From positions 2,335,104 to 2,399,103 of the forward strand of contig NZ_LT669941.1 in NCBI RefSeq assembly GCF_900128505.1: DNA of 64,000 nucleotides. The letters are read 5' to 3'. Positions within the stretch are counted from its first letter, which is position 1. Each line of letters opens with the position of its first letter. This DNA comes from Parabacteroides timonensis (GTDB lineage Bacteria > Bacteroidota > Bacteroidia > Bacteroidales > Tannerellaceae). The notes beneath the pieces were generated by a model. The model worked only from the letters and a program-made list of their open reading frames with translations, had not been told where the DNA came from and did not search any database. Shown in pieces: positions 1-7,784 of the stretch. A program made the position numbers and the translations under genes.

Positions 1-166
1 ACAGATCATCATGGCAGCATTCCAGTCTACGGGGTATGCCGGAGATACGATTGAGTCTATCAATGTAAAGATCGATGCAAACGGCACATTCTATACCTTC
101 ACTGTCGATCATAATGGACAGAGTACGGATGTAACGTTCAATGCGATAGGAAATATTGTAGAATGA
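1..166 (+). CDS. C-terminal end of an unknown protein (partial)
   Basis: An open frame enters from the left edge (codons start at base 2) and ends at a TGA at 164-166, giving 54 residues. The peptide alternates polar and beta-branched residues (GDTIESINVKIDANG, then FYTFTVDHNG), as in a small beta-rich domain such as the PepSY-like exported proteins of Bacteroidales. That family assignment is a guess, since no diagnostic motif is present. It is followed after 64 bases by a hairpin terminator. Being cut by the window edge, its start, signal peptide and function cannot be judged. Confidence 0.55.
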   Translation, partial: QIIMAAFQSTGYAGDTIESINVKIDANGTFYTFTVDHNGQSTDVTFNAIGNIVE

Positions 167-230
167 GTAAGGTTCGTATTTAGGAAAAGGTGAAACATTT
201 AGATCTGCAACATCTGAACCTACTCATAAA

Positions 231-264
231 AAATCCCCTTCACAATGATGTGCGAAGGGGATTT
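231..264. terminator. Bidirectional hairpin terminator
   Basis: An 11-base perfect inverted repeat, AAATCCCCTTC at 231-241 and GAAGGGGATTT at 254-264, encloses a 12-base loop. It lies between two convergent genes, so it can end transcription of both the partial gene on the left and the GH2 gene on the right. Confidence 0.8.
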
Positions 265-284
265 CCTTTATATATAAACAATAA

Positions 285-2798
285 TCATCGGCTGATCAAC
301 TCAATCCGTGCACTCTTCACGCCCGGTGAGGAAGCTTCGAAGTAGATTGTTCCCGGAGTTTCTTCCGTTTGTACAATTGCTGTAAGCTGGCCGCTGAACA
401 ATTTCATCTGCGGAGCCTGGAAGGACTCGAGGCTGGCAGGATTACCGTTGGCTGCCGCTTTATATGTTCCGGCACCACGAACGTTGAACTTGATCTGGTT
501 GGTAGCATCCGGACAAAGGTTTCCGTTCTTATCCACCACCCGTACGTTGATGAAAGAAAGGTCTTTACCGTCGGCTGTCAGGTTGGTACGATCGGCACTC
601 AGTTCGATATGATGAGGTTTACCGGCTGTATGCACTTCTTCTTCGGCTACGGCATTACCGTCCTTATCGTAGGCTACCACCTTCACTGTTCCCGGTTCAT
701 ATTTGGTATCCATCCACATCAAGCGATAACGTTTCTGACGTTCGAAACTCTTCTGGGCAGCTTCGGTATAACTGCTGTCGATACCGATGCTCAGGTCTTT
801 CGTACGTTTGCCCTGGCTCTTTCCGTTGATGAACAATTCGGCAGAAGGATAGTTGGTGTAAACGAACACCGGAGTTACTTCGCCCTCGCGTCCCGGCCAT
901 GTCCAGTGAGGCAGGATATGTAACGTCTTTTCCGCTTTGTTCCAATGGCTGCGGTACAGGTAGTAACGGTCCTTTGGAATACCTGCCAGGTCTATGATAC
1001 CGAACAGGGAACTGTGGCTTGGCCAGTTAGTGTAATACGGGGTCGGCTCGCCCAGATAGTCAAAACCGGTCCATACAAATTCGCCGATACAATACGGCTG
1101 GTCTTCATGCTGGATAAAATCATCTTCCGGCAGGTTCGACCAACCGCAATGTTCCACATCGTAAGAAGAGCTCTGGTGGTCGTCGTAAACTGCCATCGCC
1201 TTACGTTCTACCGGGAATTTATAAACTCCACGTGAACTTACTGTCGAAGCCGTTTCACTTCCCAGAATGATCTCCTGCGGCAGTTTCTTATAGTTTTCCT
1301 GATATTTGAACGGACGATAATTGAAACCGGCCACTTCCATCACGGCTGCAAAGTTATTGTTCACGACAGCATCCGGGGCATCCATCCCCTGGGTAACCGG
1401 GCGGGTCGGATCTTCACGATGGCAGATATCCTGCAAGAAGCGGGCTATCTTGGCATCGCCTTCACGCCACTGGTTCGGCACTTCGTTACCGATACACCAC
1501 ATAACCACACTCGGGTTATTGCGGAAATTATGAACCAGGTTAACCATATCTTTTTCAGCCCATTCATCAAAGAACAGGTTGTAACCGTTCTTACATTTAG
1601 CCACGTTCCATTCGTCGAAGCTTTCAGCCATCAGCATCATACCCATTTCATCACAAGCCTTCACCAGGTCGGGAGCCGGCATATTGTGTGAGGTACGGAT
1701 CGCATTACATCCCATATCTTTCAGGATACGGATCTGGCGACGGATAGCCGCATCATTCACAGCAGCCCCCAACGGACCCAGGTCGTGATGGTTACAAACA
1801 CCTTTGAAAACAGTCTTCTCGCCATTCAGGAAGAAGCCTTTACCCGGAATGATCTCGATCGAACGAATACCGAACGGAGTCGAATAAGTATCTTTCAATT
1901 CTGTCCCGTTCTTATAAAGACGGCTTTCCGCCACATAGAGGGCAGGCATATCCGGCGACCAGAGTGTCGGGGTATGCACGATAAACTCCTGATCGACCGT
2001 ACCGTTATTATAAACGATATCCGTCAACGGCAGTGTAGACTCCACCAGCATTTCTCCGTTCGGGTTGCGAAGGCTTGTCTTCACGGCATATTGCTTCGGA
2101 TCGGCTCCGGCAGGCAAATCGACCTTTGTGTTTACATTTATTTTGGCGAACTCTTTCTTTACGACAGGTGTCGTTACAAAGGTTCCCCAAACCGGGATAT
2201 GGGCATCTTCCGTGACAATAACATGCACGTTACGATACAGGCCGGCTCCGGGATACCAGCGGGAAGATTCCGGCAGGTTTTCCAGGCGGACAGCCAGCGT
2301 ATTCTTCTGCCCCGGTTTCAGATACTTTGTAATATCAAAATGGAAAGAATTATATCCGTACGGCCAATAACCGACTTCCTGTCCGTTGATATATACTTTG
2401 GCGTGGCTCATCGCCCCGTCAAACAGGATCGTAGCCTTCTTCCCGTCGGCAAACTGGGGCACCTCAAACTGGGTACGGTACCAACCCACACCGACAAAAG
2501 GCAGACCTCCCGTACGACCGGCGTGTTCCATTGCCTCTTTCTGGCCATCCTGTGAAATAGCCACTTCCTGTTTGTCGTTCTGGGAGCTGAACGGACCGTA
2601 GATGGCCCAATCGTGCGGAACCGTCACGGATTGCCACTTACTGTCGTCGAAAGCGGGTTTGATAAAGTCGGTGTTATCTTCGCGAGTAAACTTCCAGTTC
2701 TTTTCTAACAGGAATTCACTGCGGACCTGGGCCGATAAGTTAGTTACCAGTCCTAATAACGCGACTAAAATTAGGGAATTGAATCTTTTCATGCGCAT
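285..2798 (-). CDS. Exported glycoside hydrolase family 2 beta-galactosidase-like enzyme
   Basis: This 837-residue protein begins with a signal peptide (hydrophobic stretch ending LSAQ near residue 24), so it acts in the periplasm or at the cell surface. The GH2 sugar-binding domain is at about 28-200, an immunoglobulin-like domain at 200-310 and the TIM barrel at 310-600. The acid/base glutamate is E439 in the motif IGNEVP and the likely nucleophile is E515 in GSETAS. A DUF4982-like domain (about 640-720, VFVYTNYPSAELFING) and a C-terminal Ig-like domain follow, as in many Bacteroidales GH2 enzymes that trim beta-galactosides or glycosaminoglycan and plant glycans. The substrate cannot be read from sequence. 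Two in-frame ATGs (2798 and 2792) are both possible starts. No SusC/SusD pair is next to it, so it stands outside a classical PUL. Confidence 0.9.
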   Translation of the reverse strand: MRMKRFNSLILVALLGLVTNLSAQVRSEFLLEKNWKFTREDNTDFIKPAFDDSKWQSVTVPHDWAIYGPFSSQNDKQEVAISQDGQKEAMEHAGRTGGLPFVGVGWYRTQFEVPQFADGKKATILFDGAMSHAKVYINGQEVGYWPYGYNSFHFDITKYLKPGQKNTLAVRLENLPESSRWYPGAGLYRNVHVIVTEDAHIPVWGTFVTTPVVKKEFAKINVNTKVDLPAGADPKQYAVKTSLRNPNGEMLVESTLPLTDIVYNNGTVDQEFIVHTPTLWSPDMPALYVAESRLYKNGTELKDTYSTPFGIRSIEIIPGKGFFLNGEKTVFKGVCNHHDLGPLGAAVNDAAIRRQIRILKDMGCNAIRTSHNMPAPDLVKACDEMGMMLMAESFDEWNVAKCKNGYNLFFDEWAEKDMVNLVHNFRNNPSVVMWCIGNEVPNQWREGDAKIARFLQDICHREDPTRPVTQGMDAPDAVVNNNFAAVMEVAGFNYRPFKYQENYKKLPQEIILGSETASTVSSRGVYKFPVERKAMAVYDDHQSSSYDVEHCGWSNLPEDDFIQHEDQPYCIGEFVWTGFDYLGEPTPYYTNWPSHSSLFGIIDLAGIPKDRYYLYRSHWNKAEKTLHILPHWTWPGREGEVTPVFVYTNYPSAELFINGKSQGKRTKDLSIGIDSSYTEAAQKSFERQKRYRLMWMDTKYEPGTVKVVAYDKDGNAVAEEEVHTAGKPHHIELSADRTNLTADGKDLSFINVRVVDKNGNLCPDATNQIKFNVRGAGTYKAAANGNPASLESFQAPQMKLFSGQLTAIVQTEETPGTIYFEASSPGVKSARIELISR

Positions 2799-2827
2799 TT
2801 TAAATGTATTTGTAGTTCTTAGCGCAG

Positions 2828-2858
2828 CAAAAATAACTAAATTTGTAGCCTTTACAAA
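2828..2858 (-). promoter_or_regulatory. Promoter of the GH2 gene
   Basis: On the minus strand TTTG (plus-strand CAAA at 2855-2858) is followed after 19 bases by TATTTTTG (plus-strand 2828-2835). This matches the Bacteroidota consensus TTTG-N19-TAnnTTTG and lies 30 bases upstream of the GH2 start. It overlaps the candidate dcuB promoter on the other strand. Confidence 0.7.
2838..2845 (+). promoter_or_regulatory. -7 element of the dcuB promoter
   Basis: TAAATTTG matches TAnnTTTG, 41 bases upstream of the dcuB start. The nearest TTTG (2809-2812) is 25 bases away, longer than usual, so only the -7 element is well supported. Confidence 0.45.
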
Positions 2859-2886
2859 CTAAATCTACATTAAGAAGTTATAGAAT

Positions 2887-4191
2887 ATGTTGATTCAACT
2901 TGCATTCGTATTAATTGCTATTATAATTGGTGCTCGTCTGGGCGGTATCGGACTGGGCGTGCTGGGAGGCCTTGGGTTGGCTGTGCTGACTTTTGTTTTT
3001 GGCCTTGAGCCGACTTCTCCTCCTATCGATGTGATGTTGATGATCGTAGCTGTTATCGCTGCCGCAAGCTGTATGCAAGCCGCAGGAGGATTAGACCTGA
3101 TGGTTAAATGGGCCGAGAAACTCCTTCGGAAGAATCCTTCAAAAATTACAATATTAAGTCCGCTCGTCACCTACATTTTTACGTTTATCGCCGGAACCGG
3201 CCATGTCGCTTATTCCGTACTTCCAGTGATCGCCGAGGTGGCGACTGAAACAAAAATACGTCCCGAACGTCCGCTGGGTATTGCCGTGATCGCTTCACAG
3301 CAGGCTATTACCGCCAGCCCGATCTCCGCTGCAACCGTAGCCTTATTAAGTATGCTGGCCGGACACGGATTCGATATAAGCCTGATTAATATCCTGATGA
3401 TCTCCGTCCCTTGTACATTGGCAGGCGTATTGGCCGGAGCTTTTTACTCCCTCCATGTCGGCAAAGACCTGGAAGACGATCCCGAATTCAAAAGACGTAT
3501 CGCCGAAGGAGAATTCAAGACGGAGAAATATGAATTGAAAGACGTTAATAACAAGAAGGCGGCAGCCTGGTCCGTTGCCATTTTTATCCTAGCTACGATC
3601 GGTATTATCCTGTTCGGTTCTATCGAAAGCATCCGTCCGGTATTTAACGGGACTTCCTTGTCTATGGCTTACATTATTGAAATATTGATGTTATCGGCAG
3701 CCGCTATTATCTTATTGGTAACCAAAACCGATGGGATCAAAGCCGTGCAAGGTTCTGTTTTCTCAGCCGGCATGCAAGCAGTCGTTGCCATCTTCGGTAT
3801 AGCCTGGATGGGAGATACATTTATCGGAGGGAATATGGCGGAGCTGAAAGGCTCTATCGAACAGATCGTTACTGAAATGCCCTGGTTATTCGGTATCGCT
3901 CTTTTCCTGATGTCTATCCTGTTGTTCAGCCAAGCTGCGACGGTACGTGCTTTATTGCCTTTAGGTATTGCACTGGGAATCTCTCCTTATATGCTGATCG
4001 CTCTTTTCCCCGCAGTAAACGGTTACTTTTTCATTCCGAACTATCCGACCGTAGTGGCTGCCATCAATTTTGACCGTACAGGAACGACCCATATCGGAAA
4101 ATACATATTAAATCACTCATTTATGGTTCCCGGACTGATCGCGACCGGCGTTTCTGTATTGCTTGGTTTACTTCTTATCCAGCTGTTTTAA
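2887..4191 (+). CDS. dcuB: Anaerobic C4-dicarboxylate transporter, Dcu family
   Basis: This 434-residue inner-membrane protein has about 11 hydrophobic segments and the length of DcuA/DcuB. Recognisable Dcu segments are the GARLGGIGLGVLGGLG region near the N-terminus, FIAGTGHVAYSVLPVIAEVA near 100 and ASQQAITASPISAATVALLS near 140. The family exchanges fumarate, aspartate or malate for succinate. In fermentative Bacteroidales this exports succinate made by fumarate respiration and brings in C4 acids. The gene is monocistronic, divergent from the GH2 gene with overlapping promoters. I assign dcuB rather than dcuA only by general resemblance. Confidence 0.9.
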   Translation: MLIQLAFVLIAIIIGARLGGIGLGVLGGLGLAVLTFVFGLEPTSPPIDVMLMIVAVIAAASCMQAAGGLDLMVKWAEKLLRKNPSKITILSPLVTYIFTFIAGTGHVAYSVLPVIAEVATETKIRPERPLGIAVIASQQAITASPISAATVALLSMLAGHGFDISLINILMISVPCTLAGVLAGAFYSLHVGKDLEDDPEFKRRIAEGEFKTEKYELKDVNNKKAAAWSVAIFILATIGIILFGSIESIRPVFNGTSLSMAYIIEILMLSAAAIILLVTKTDGIKAVQGSVFSAGMQAVVAIFGIAWMGDTFIGGNMAELKGSIEQIVTEMPWLFGIALFLMSILLFSQAATVRALLPLGIALGISPYMLIALFPAVNGYFFIPNYPTVVAAINFDRTGTTHIGKYILNHSFMVPGLIATGVSVLLGLLLIQLF

Positions 4192-4248
4192 TTGTAATGA
4201 ATATACTTTTTATCTAAAAAAATAAGAGATTCTAACACTCACAGCACT

Positions 4249-4278
4249 ATTGTTTTAGAAGGAAAAGACTTATCTTTG
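4249..4278 (+). promoter_or_regulatory. Promoter of the cupin gene
   Basis: ATTG at 4249-4252 is followed after 18 bases by TATCTTTG at 4271-4278, a good match to the Bacteroidota promoter. The gene begins 28 bases further on. Confidence 0.65.
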
Positions 4279-4306
4279 ACAGAATCGTAAACACAAAAGG
4301 CAAAGG

Positions 4307-4891
4307 ATGACAGTGGAGAACTTTATCTTGCCGGATCTTTTAAAGAACATGCGTATTTTTAACGGAGAAGTAGATAATTTTAAAGTATTACAACATTCGG
4401 CCAGATCTAATCGGGAAAACATCCGCACTTTCCTGACACATCATTCTATTGTATATGTAGTATCAGGAACGCTTCATCTGATGAATAACGATTCCGAACT
4501 ATCCGTACAGGAAGGCGAAATGTGCCTTATCGCTCCGGGAGCCTATTTCTCCTCGGAGCTCATCGGCAATCAGAACTATTCCATGCTTGCCCTTTTTTTC
4601 AATCAATGGACCGCACAATATATCCTTAAACTACCCGGAATAACCGATATTTTAAACGAGCAACATAAACTGGCCTTTTGTCAGGAAGTACATATTATCC
4701 CTAAAGAGAAAATATTCCGAAACTTTTTCGACTCCATCCATTTATATCGCAAACTTGAAAAAGAAGTAAAGAATGAAATGATCCCCATCAAATTCGCCGA
4801 ACTGATTTATATACTACTGGAAGGTCCGCATAAACAAACGATACTGTCCTTCCTGTCAGAAGCAGCCATGCACAACAAGAAAAAGCCCTAA
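4307..4891 (+). CDS. AraC-type cupin sensor domain without a DNA-binding domain
   Basis: The 194-residue protein matches the N-terminal cupin and linker of AraC/ExsA-like regulators: a small beta barrel (SIVYVVSGTLHLMNN, then EGEMCLIAPGAYF near 70-85) followed by helices (PIKFAELIYILLEG near 160). Full-length relatives have a further 100-residue double helix-turn-helix. Here the frame stops after AAMHNKKKP, and I see no HTH-coding remnant in the next 100 bases. It may be a stand-alone ligand sensor, a modulator of another AraC protein, or a decaying gene. It has its own good promoter, which argues against recent decay. No target can be named. Confidence 0.7.
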   Translation: MTVENFILPDLLKNMRIFNGEVDNFKVLQHSARSNRENIRTFLTHHSIVYVVSGTLHLMNNDSELSVQEGEMCLIAPGAYFSSELIGNQNYSMLALFFNQWTAQYILKLPGITDILNEQHKLAFCQEVHIIPKEKIFRNFFDSIHLYRKLEKEVKNEMIPIKFAELIYILLEGPHKQTILSFLSEAAMHNKKKP

Positions 4892-4935
4892 AGACTACTT
4901 CCGGAAAATTGACAATAATATAAGTCATATTGCCA

Positions 4936-4966
4936 TTTCATACTTCACCTATCCGATGTAACTTTG
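4936..4966 (+). promoter_or_regulatory. Promoter of the thioredoxin gene
   Basis: TTTC at 4936-4939 (one mismatch to TTTG) is followed after 19 bases by TAACTTTG at 4959-4966, 25 bases upstream of the start codon. Confidence 0.55.
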
Positions 4967-4991
4967 CATCATCAATTAAAACAAAAAGCAT

Positions 4992-5354
4992 ATGAAACCC
5001 ATAGAACTGACAAAAGCAGAATTCATTCAGAAAGTCGGTCATTTTGAAGCTGACCCAAAAGACTGGAAATATATAGGAGATAAACCTTGTATCGTAGATT
5101 TCCAGGCCCCTTGGTGTGGTTATTGCAAACGCCTAGACCCGATACTGGCAGAGTTTGCACAAACTTATGAAGGACAATTATATATCTACAAAGTAAACGT
5201 AGATAACGAAGAAGAGTTGGAGACAGCATTCAACATTCGCACAATACCGACACTTCTTCTATGTAAAATGGACGGAACGAAAGAACTCATGCTGGGTACA
5301 CTTCCCAAACATGAGCTAAAAAAGGTGATCGACAACCTTATTTCCGTACAGTAA
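4992..5354 (+). CDS. Thioredoxin-fold protein
   Basis: At 120 residues this is a single thioredoxin domain with no signal peptide, so it is cytoplasmic. The active site is WCGYC (about residues 36-40) in the context VDFQAPWCGYCKRLDP, and the cis-proline lies in IRTIPTLLL near 85. Standard thioredoxin has WCGPC. The tyrosine in place of proline is seen in thioredoxin-like paralogues and would be expected to change redox potential. The exact partner is unknown. Its last 17 bases overlap the 3' end of the convergent M15-like lipoprotein gene. Confidence 0.85.
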   Translation: MKPIELTKAEFIQKVGHFEADPKDWKYIGDKPCIVDFQAPWCGYCKRLDPILAEFAQTYEGQLYIYKVNVDNEEELETAFNIRTIPTLLLCKMDGTKELMLGTLPKHELKKVIDNLISVQ

Positions 5355-5988
5355 TGTGAAAACATCCTTGCTTGCGTTCGTGCTTTATATAACAACGGTC
5401 TTCTCGTCTCAGATCGCGAAGCACTGACGCAAGTACCATTTTCAAACGGTCGTTGTCGATATTCAGTGTATCTTTTTCATCAATCTTAGTATAGCGTACC
5501 CACGAAACATCAAAGGTAGTTCCATAGCGATGGGCAGAGTTCATGGAGGCATTGTAGTTACGTTTTCCCAGTTTCTTGACATCATCGACAGTACGGGTGA
5601 CACTCGTTACTTTCAACTTATATAAAGAAGCATTCAGATTGTAGAGTGAATCCTGAAAGTTGCGACCGATATCTTCCAGCAAATCTGCTGCTTCAGGAAT
5701 AAGGTAAGGAATGGAATGTTTCAGTTCTTCTACCTCATAGTAATCGTTGGTTTTGATCTCTTTCATTTTCTTGGATGCATGTTCGGCCTCTTCCCGGTTG
5801 CTGATAGGTTCAATACCAATTTTTTGTGCTACCGCCAGCTGAACATCATTCAAATCATTAAAATCACGATTATAACTACCATTATACCAGATGGTTTTCA
5901 ACTCACCACGTTTTTCTTTACAGGAAGGGAACGCACTAACTGCCACTAACAGGGCTAATAAACATATTGTATTTGTAACTATTCTCAT
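5338..5988 (-). CDS. M15-like (DUF5715-type) lipoprotein, putative peptidoglycan peptidase
   Basis: I place the start at the ATG at 5986-5988. From there the 216-residue protein opens with MRIVTNTICLLALLVAV and a lipobox-like AFPSC, a lipoprotein signal; the upstream extension to 6123 has no such logic. The C-terminal half carries SAHRYGTTFDVSW, which fits the His and Asp ligands of M15 metallopeptidases (SxHxxGxAxD), and ends with a further His in CFHITV. This matches DUF5715 proteins, thought to be D,D-carboxypeptidase-like. Zinc binding and cell-wall cleavage are inferred from these three residues. It is convergent with the thioredoxin gene, overlapping it by 17 bases. Confidence 0.7.
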   Translation of the reverse strand: MRIVTNTICLLALLVAVSAFPSCKEKRGELKTIWYNGSYNRDFNDLNDVQLAVAQKIGIEPISNREEAEHASKKMKEIKTNDYYEVEELKHSIPYLIPEAADLLEDIGRNFQDSLYNLNASLYKLKVTSVTRTVDDVKKLGKRNYNASMNSAHRYGTTFDVSWVRYTKIDEKDTLNIDNDRLKMVLASVLRDLRREDRCYIKHERKQGCFHITVRK

Positions 5989-6059
5989 TCTTTTCCGATT
6001 TTGGGAAACAAAAATAGATAAAATACCCGACTTACGGGATAAGGAGAGAAAAGATTTCG

Positions 6060-6067
6060 TACTTTTG
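6060..6067 (+). promoter_or_regulatory. -7 element of the toxin-antitoxin promoter
   Basis: TACTTTTG matches TAnnTTTG, 22 bases upstream of the antitoxin start. No clear -33 element is visible. Confidence 0.45.
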
Positions 6068-6089
6068 TGAACAGCATAAATAAAAGAAT

Positions 6090-6344
6090 ATGGATATGAG
6101 TACTTTAGAACTAAAACTTTCACTGATTGAACAATTGACGCAAATCGATGACGAACAATTGTTGCATAAGATCAAAAATCTTATCAGCCAACACACGCAC
6201 AAAAAAGCAGAACGTCTTCCGGCACAAATGACGATAGATGAACTAAAAGAGGTGTTGAAAAAATCCCAGGAAGACTTTCGCAACGGGAGATATATGACAA
6301 CAGAAGAATTACGTAAAAGACATCCCCTATGCAAAGAGAAATAG
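6090..6344 (+). CDS. Antitoxin of a ParE/RelE-type toxin-antitoxin pair
   Basis: This 84-residue, mostly helical, charged protein immediately precedes the toxin and overlaps it by 16 bases, the usual antitoxin-first arrangement. The N-terminal half (LSLIEQLTQIDDEQLLHKIKNL) is an amphipathic helix pair seen in small addiction-module proteins. The C-terminal half (TIDELKEVLKKSQEDFRNGRYMTTEELRKR) is typical of the toxin-wrapping region of RelB/ParD-like antitoxins. By family knowledge it neutralises the toxin and represses its own promoter. Family membership is judged by size, composition and context, not by a diagnostic motif. An alternative ATG lies two codons downstream. Confidence 0.7.
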   Translation: MDMSTLELKLSLIEQLTQIDDEQLLHKIKNLISQHTHKKAERLPAQMTIDELKEVLKKSQEDFRNGRYMTTEELRKRHPLCKEK

Positions 6345-6643
6345 CCTGGTCTGATAATGCCATAACCTTACTTGATGAGATTTACAATTTTTACTGCAAG
6401 AAAAGTAAATCCGCTGCCATTCGTTTATACAACAGGTTACTCGATTCAACCGAACCTTTGAAGACTTTTCCACAAGCAGGTCCATCAGAACCCTTATTAA
6501 GCGAATTCTCTGAAAATTATCGTTCGTTTGTTGTCGAAAAACATTATAAGCTGATCTATACGATCAGTCCCGACCTCATCGAAATACATGCTATATGGGA
6601 TTGCAGGCAAGACGACTGGAAGCTAAAAGAAATGTTCCGCTAG
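6329..6643 (+). CDS. ParE/RelE-family toxin
   Basis: The 104-residue protein has the RelE/ParE fold signature: an N-terminal strand and long helix (IAWSDNAITLLDEIYNFYCKKSKSAAIRLYNRLL), a central segment (TFPQAGPSEPLL), then strands with YRSFVVEKHYKLIYTISPDLIEIHAIWDCRQD. The ending, with IHAIWDCRQD, is characteristic of ParE-like members, whose targets include gyrase, while RelE members cut mRNA on the ribosome. Which one applies here cannot be decided from sequence. The start codon lies inside the antitoxin gene, which suggests translational coupling. Confidence 0.8.
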   Translation: MQREIAWSDNAITLLDEIYNFYCKKSKSAAIRLYNRLLDSTEPLKTFPQAGPSEPLLSEFSENYRSFVVEKHYKLIYTISPDLIEIHAIWDCRQDDWKLKEMFR

Positions 6644-6670
6644 TTATTCTCAAAAAAAAGCCCGAATATA

Positions 6671-6700
6671 TTTAGGAGACAAAGAATATTACTAATTTTG
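6671..6700 (+). promoter_or_regulatory. Promoter of the phoH-purC-menG-aroE run
   Basis: TTTA at 6671-6674 is followed after 18 bases by TAATTTTG at 6693-6700, a good -7 element, 60 bases upstream of the phoH-like start. Confidence 0.55.
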
Positions 6701-6760
6701 CGTACCTGAATAAAAAGCAGGATAGAACATTAAAACTATAAGAAAAAAGGAAAAGAACGG

Positions 6761-7777
6761 ATGATAGAACGAATATATATTCTTGAAAGTGTAGACCCGG
6801 TTATTTTTTACGGAGTGAATAATGCGAACATGCAACTGATAAAAACGTTGTTTCCGAAACTTCGCATCGTAGCCCGCGGAAATGTAATGAAAGTAATCGG
6901 TGATGAAGATGAGTCCGAGCTATTCCTGAAGAAAATCCGCGAAGTTGAAAAATATTGTGAAGAGTTCAACTCCCTGACAGAAGATGTGATTCTCGACATT
7001 ATCAAAGGAAAGGCCCCGACAGTCGTTAAACAGGAGAACCTGATCATTCACGGTATGAATGGTAAAGCGATCGTTGCCCGTACCGAAAACCAGCAACTGC
7101 TCGTTAAGGCTTTTGAAGAGAACGACCTTGTATTTGCCACCGGTCCGGCCGGGACAGGTAAGACATTCGTTGCTATCGCTCTTGCCGTCAAAGCATTAAA
7201 AAATAAAGAAATAAGAAAGATCATTCTGAGTCGTCCCGCCGTTGAAGCCGGAGAAAAACTGGGCTTCCTACCGGGAGAGATGAAAGACAAGCTCGATCCG
7301 TATCTCCAGCCGCTGTACGATGCTTTGCAGGATATGATACCGGGAGCGAAACTCAAAGAATATATGGAAAATAACGTCATCCAGATCGCCCCGCTGGCTT
7401 TTATGCGCGGACGTACGCTGAACGATGCCGTTATTATCCTCGATGAAGCACAGAATACGACTACGCATCAAATCAAAATGTTCCTGACCCGTCTGGGGAT
7501 GAACGCAAAAATGATCGTTACCGGTGACGTCACCCAGATAGACCTTCCTCCTACTGCCACTTCCGGGCTGGTGCAGGCCATGCAGATACTGAAGGGAGTG
7601 AAAGGGATCGGCAGGATCGAATTCGACAAGAAAGATATCGTCCGTCATAAGCTGGTACAACGTATAGTGGAAGCGTACGACAAATTCGACGATAAACGAC
7701 GCAGTGAGACAAAGACCCACTCGCCTAAAACAACAATAGAAAAGAACAACAAACTATCAGAAAACAATCAAAAATAA
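6761..7777 (+). CDS. phoH: PhoH-like ATPase
   Basis: This 338-residue cytoplasmic protein has the PhoH nucleotide-binding core: Walker A GPAGTGKT at residues 128-135, the motif SRPAVEAGEKLGFLPG, and Walker B VIILDEAQNTT. A roughly 100-residue N-terminal region precedes it, as in the PhoH/YbeZ type that works with the RNase YbeY in RNA metabolism. The tail (about 315-338) is polar and probably disordered. The gene opens a four-gene run in which spacings are 7, 6 and 19 bases, so the genes are probably co-transcribed although their functions differ. Confidence 0.92.
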   Translation: MIERIYILESVDPVIFYGVNNANMQLIKTLFPKLRIVARGNVMKVIGDEDESELFLKKIREVEKYCEEFNSLTEDVILDIIKGKAPTVVKQENLIIHGMNGKAIVARTENQQLLVKAFEENDLVFATGPAGTGKTFVAIALAVKALKNKEIRKIILSRPAVEAGEKLGFLPGEMKDKLDPYLQPLYDALQDMIPGAKLKEYMENNVIQIAPLAFMRGRTLNDAVIILDEAQNTTTHQIKMFLTRLGMNAKMIVTGDVTQIDLPPTATSGLVQAMQILKGVKGIGRIEFDKKDIVRHKLVQRIVEAYDKFDDKRRSETKTHSPKTTIEKNNKLSENNQK

Positions 7778-7784
7778 ATTGGTC

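Noticed and set aside
1785..2555. 256-residue plus-strand reading frame
   Set aside because: It lies antisense to the intact GH2 gene, with no promoter, no domain and a composition that fits a shadow of the other strand.
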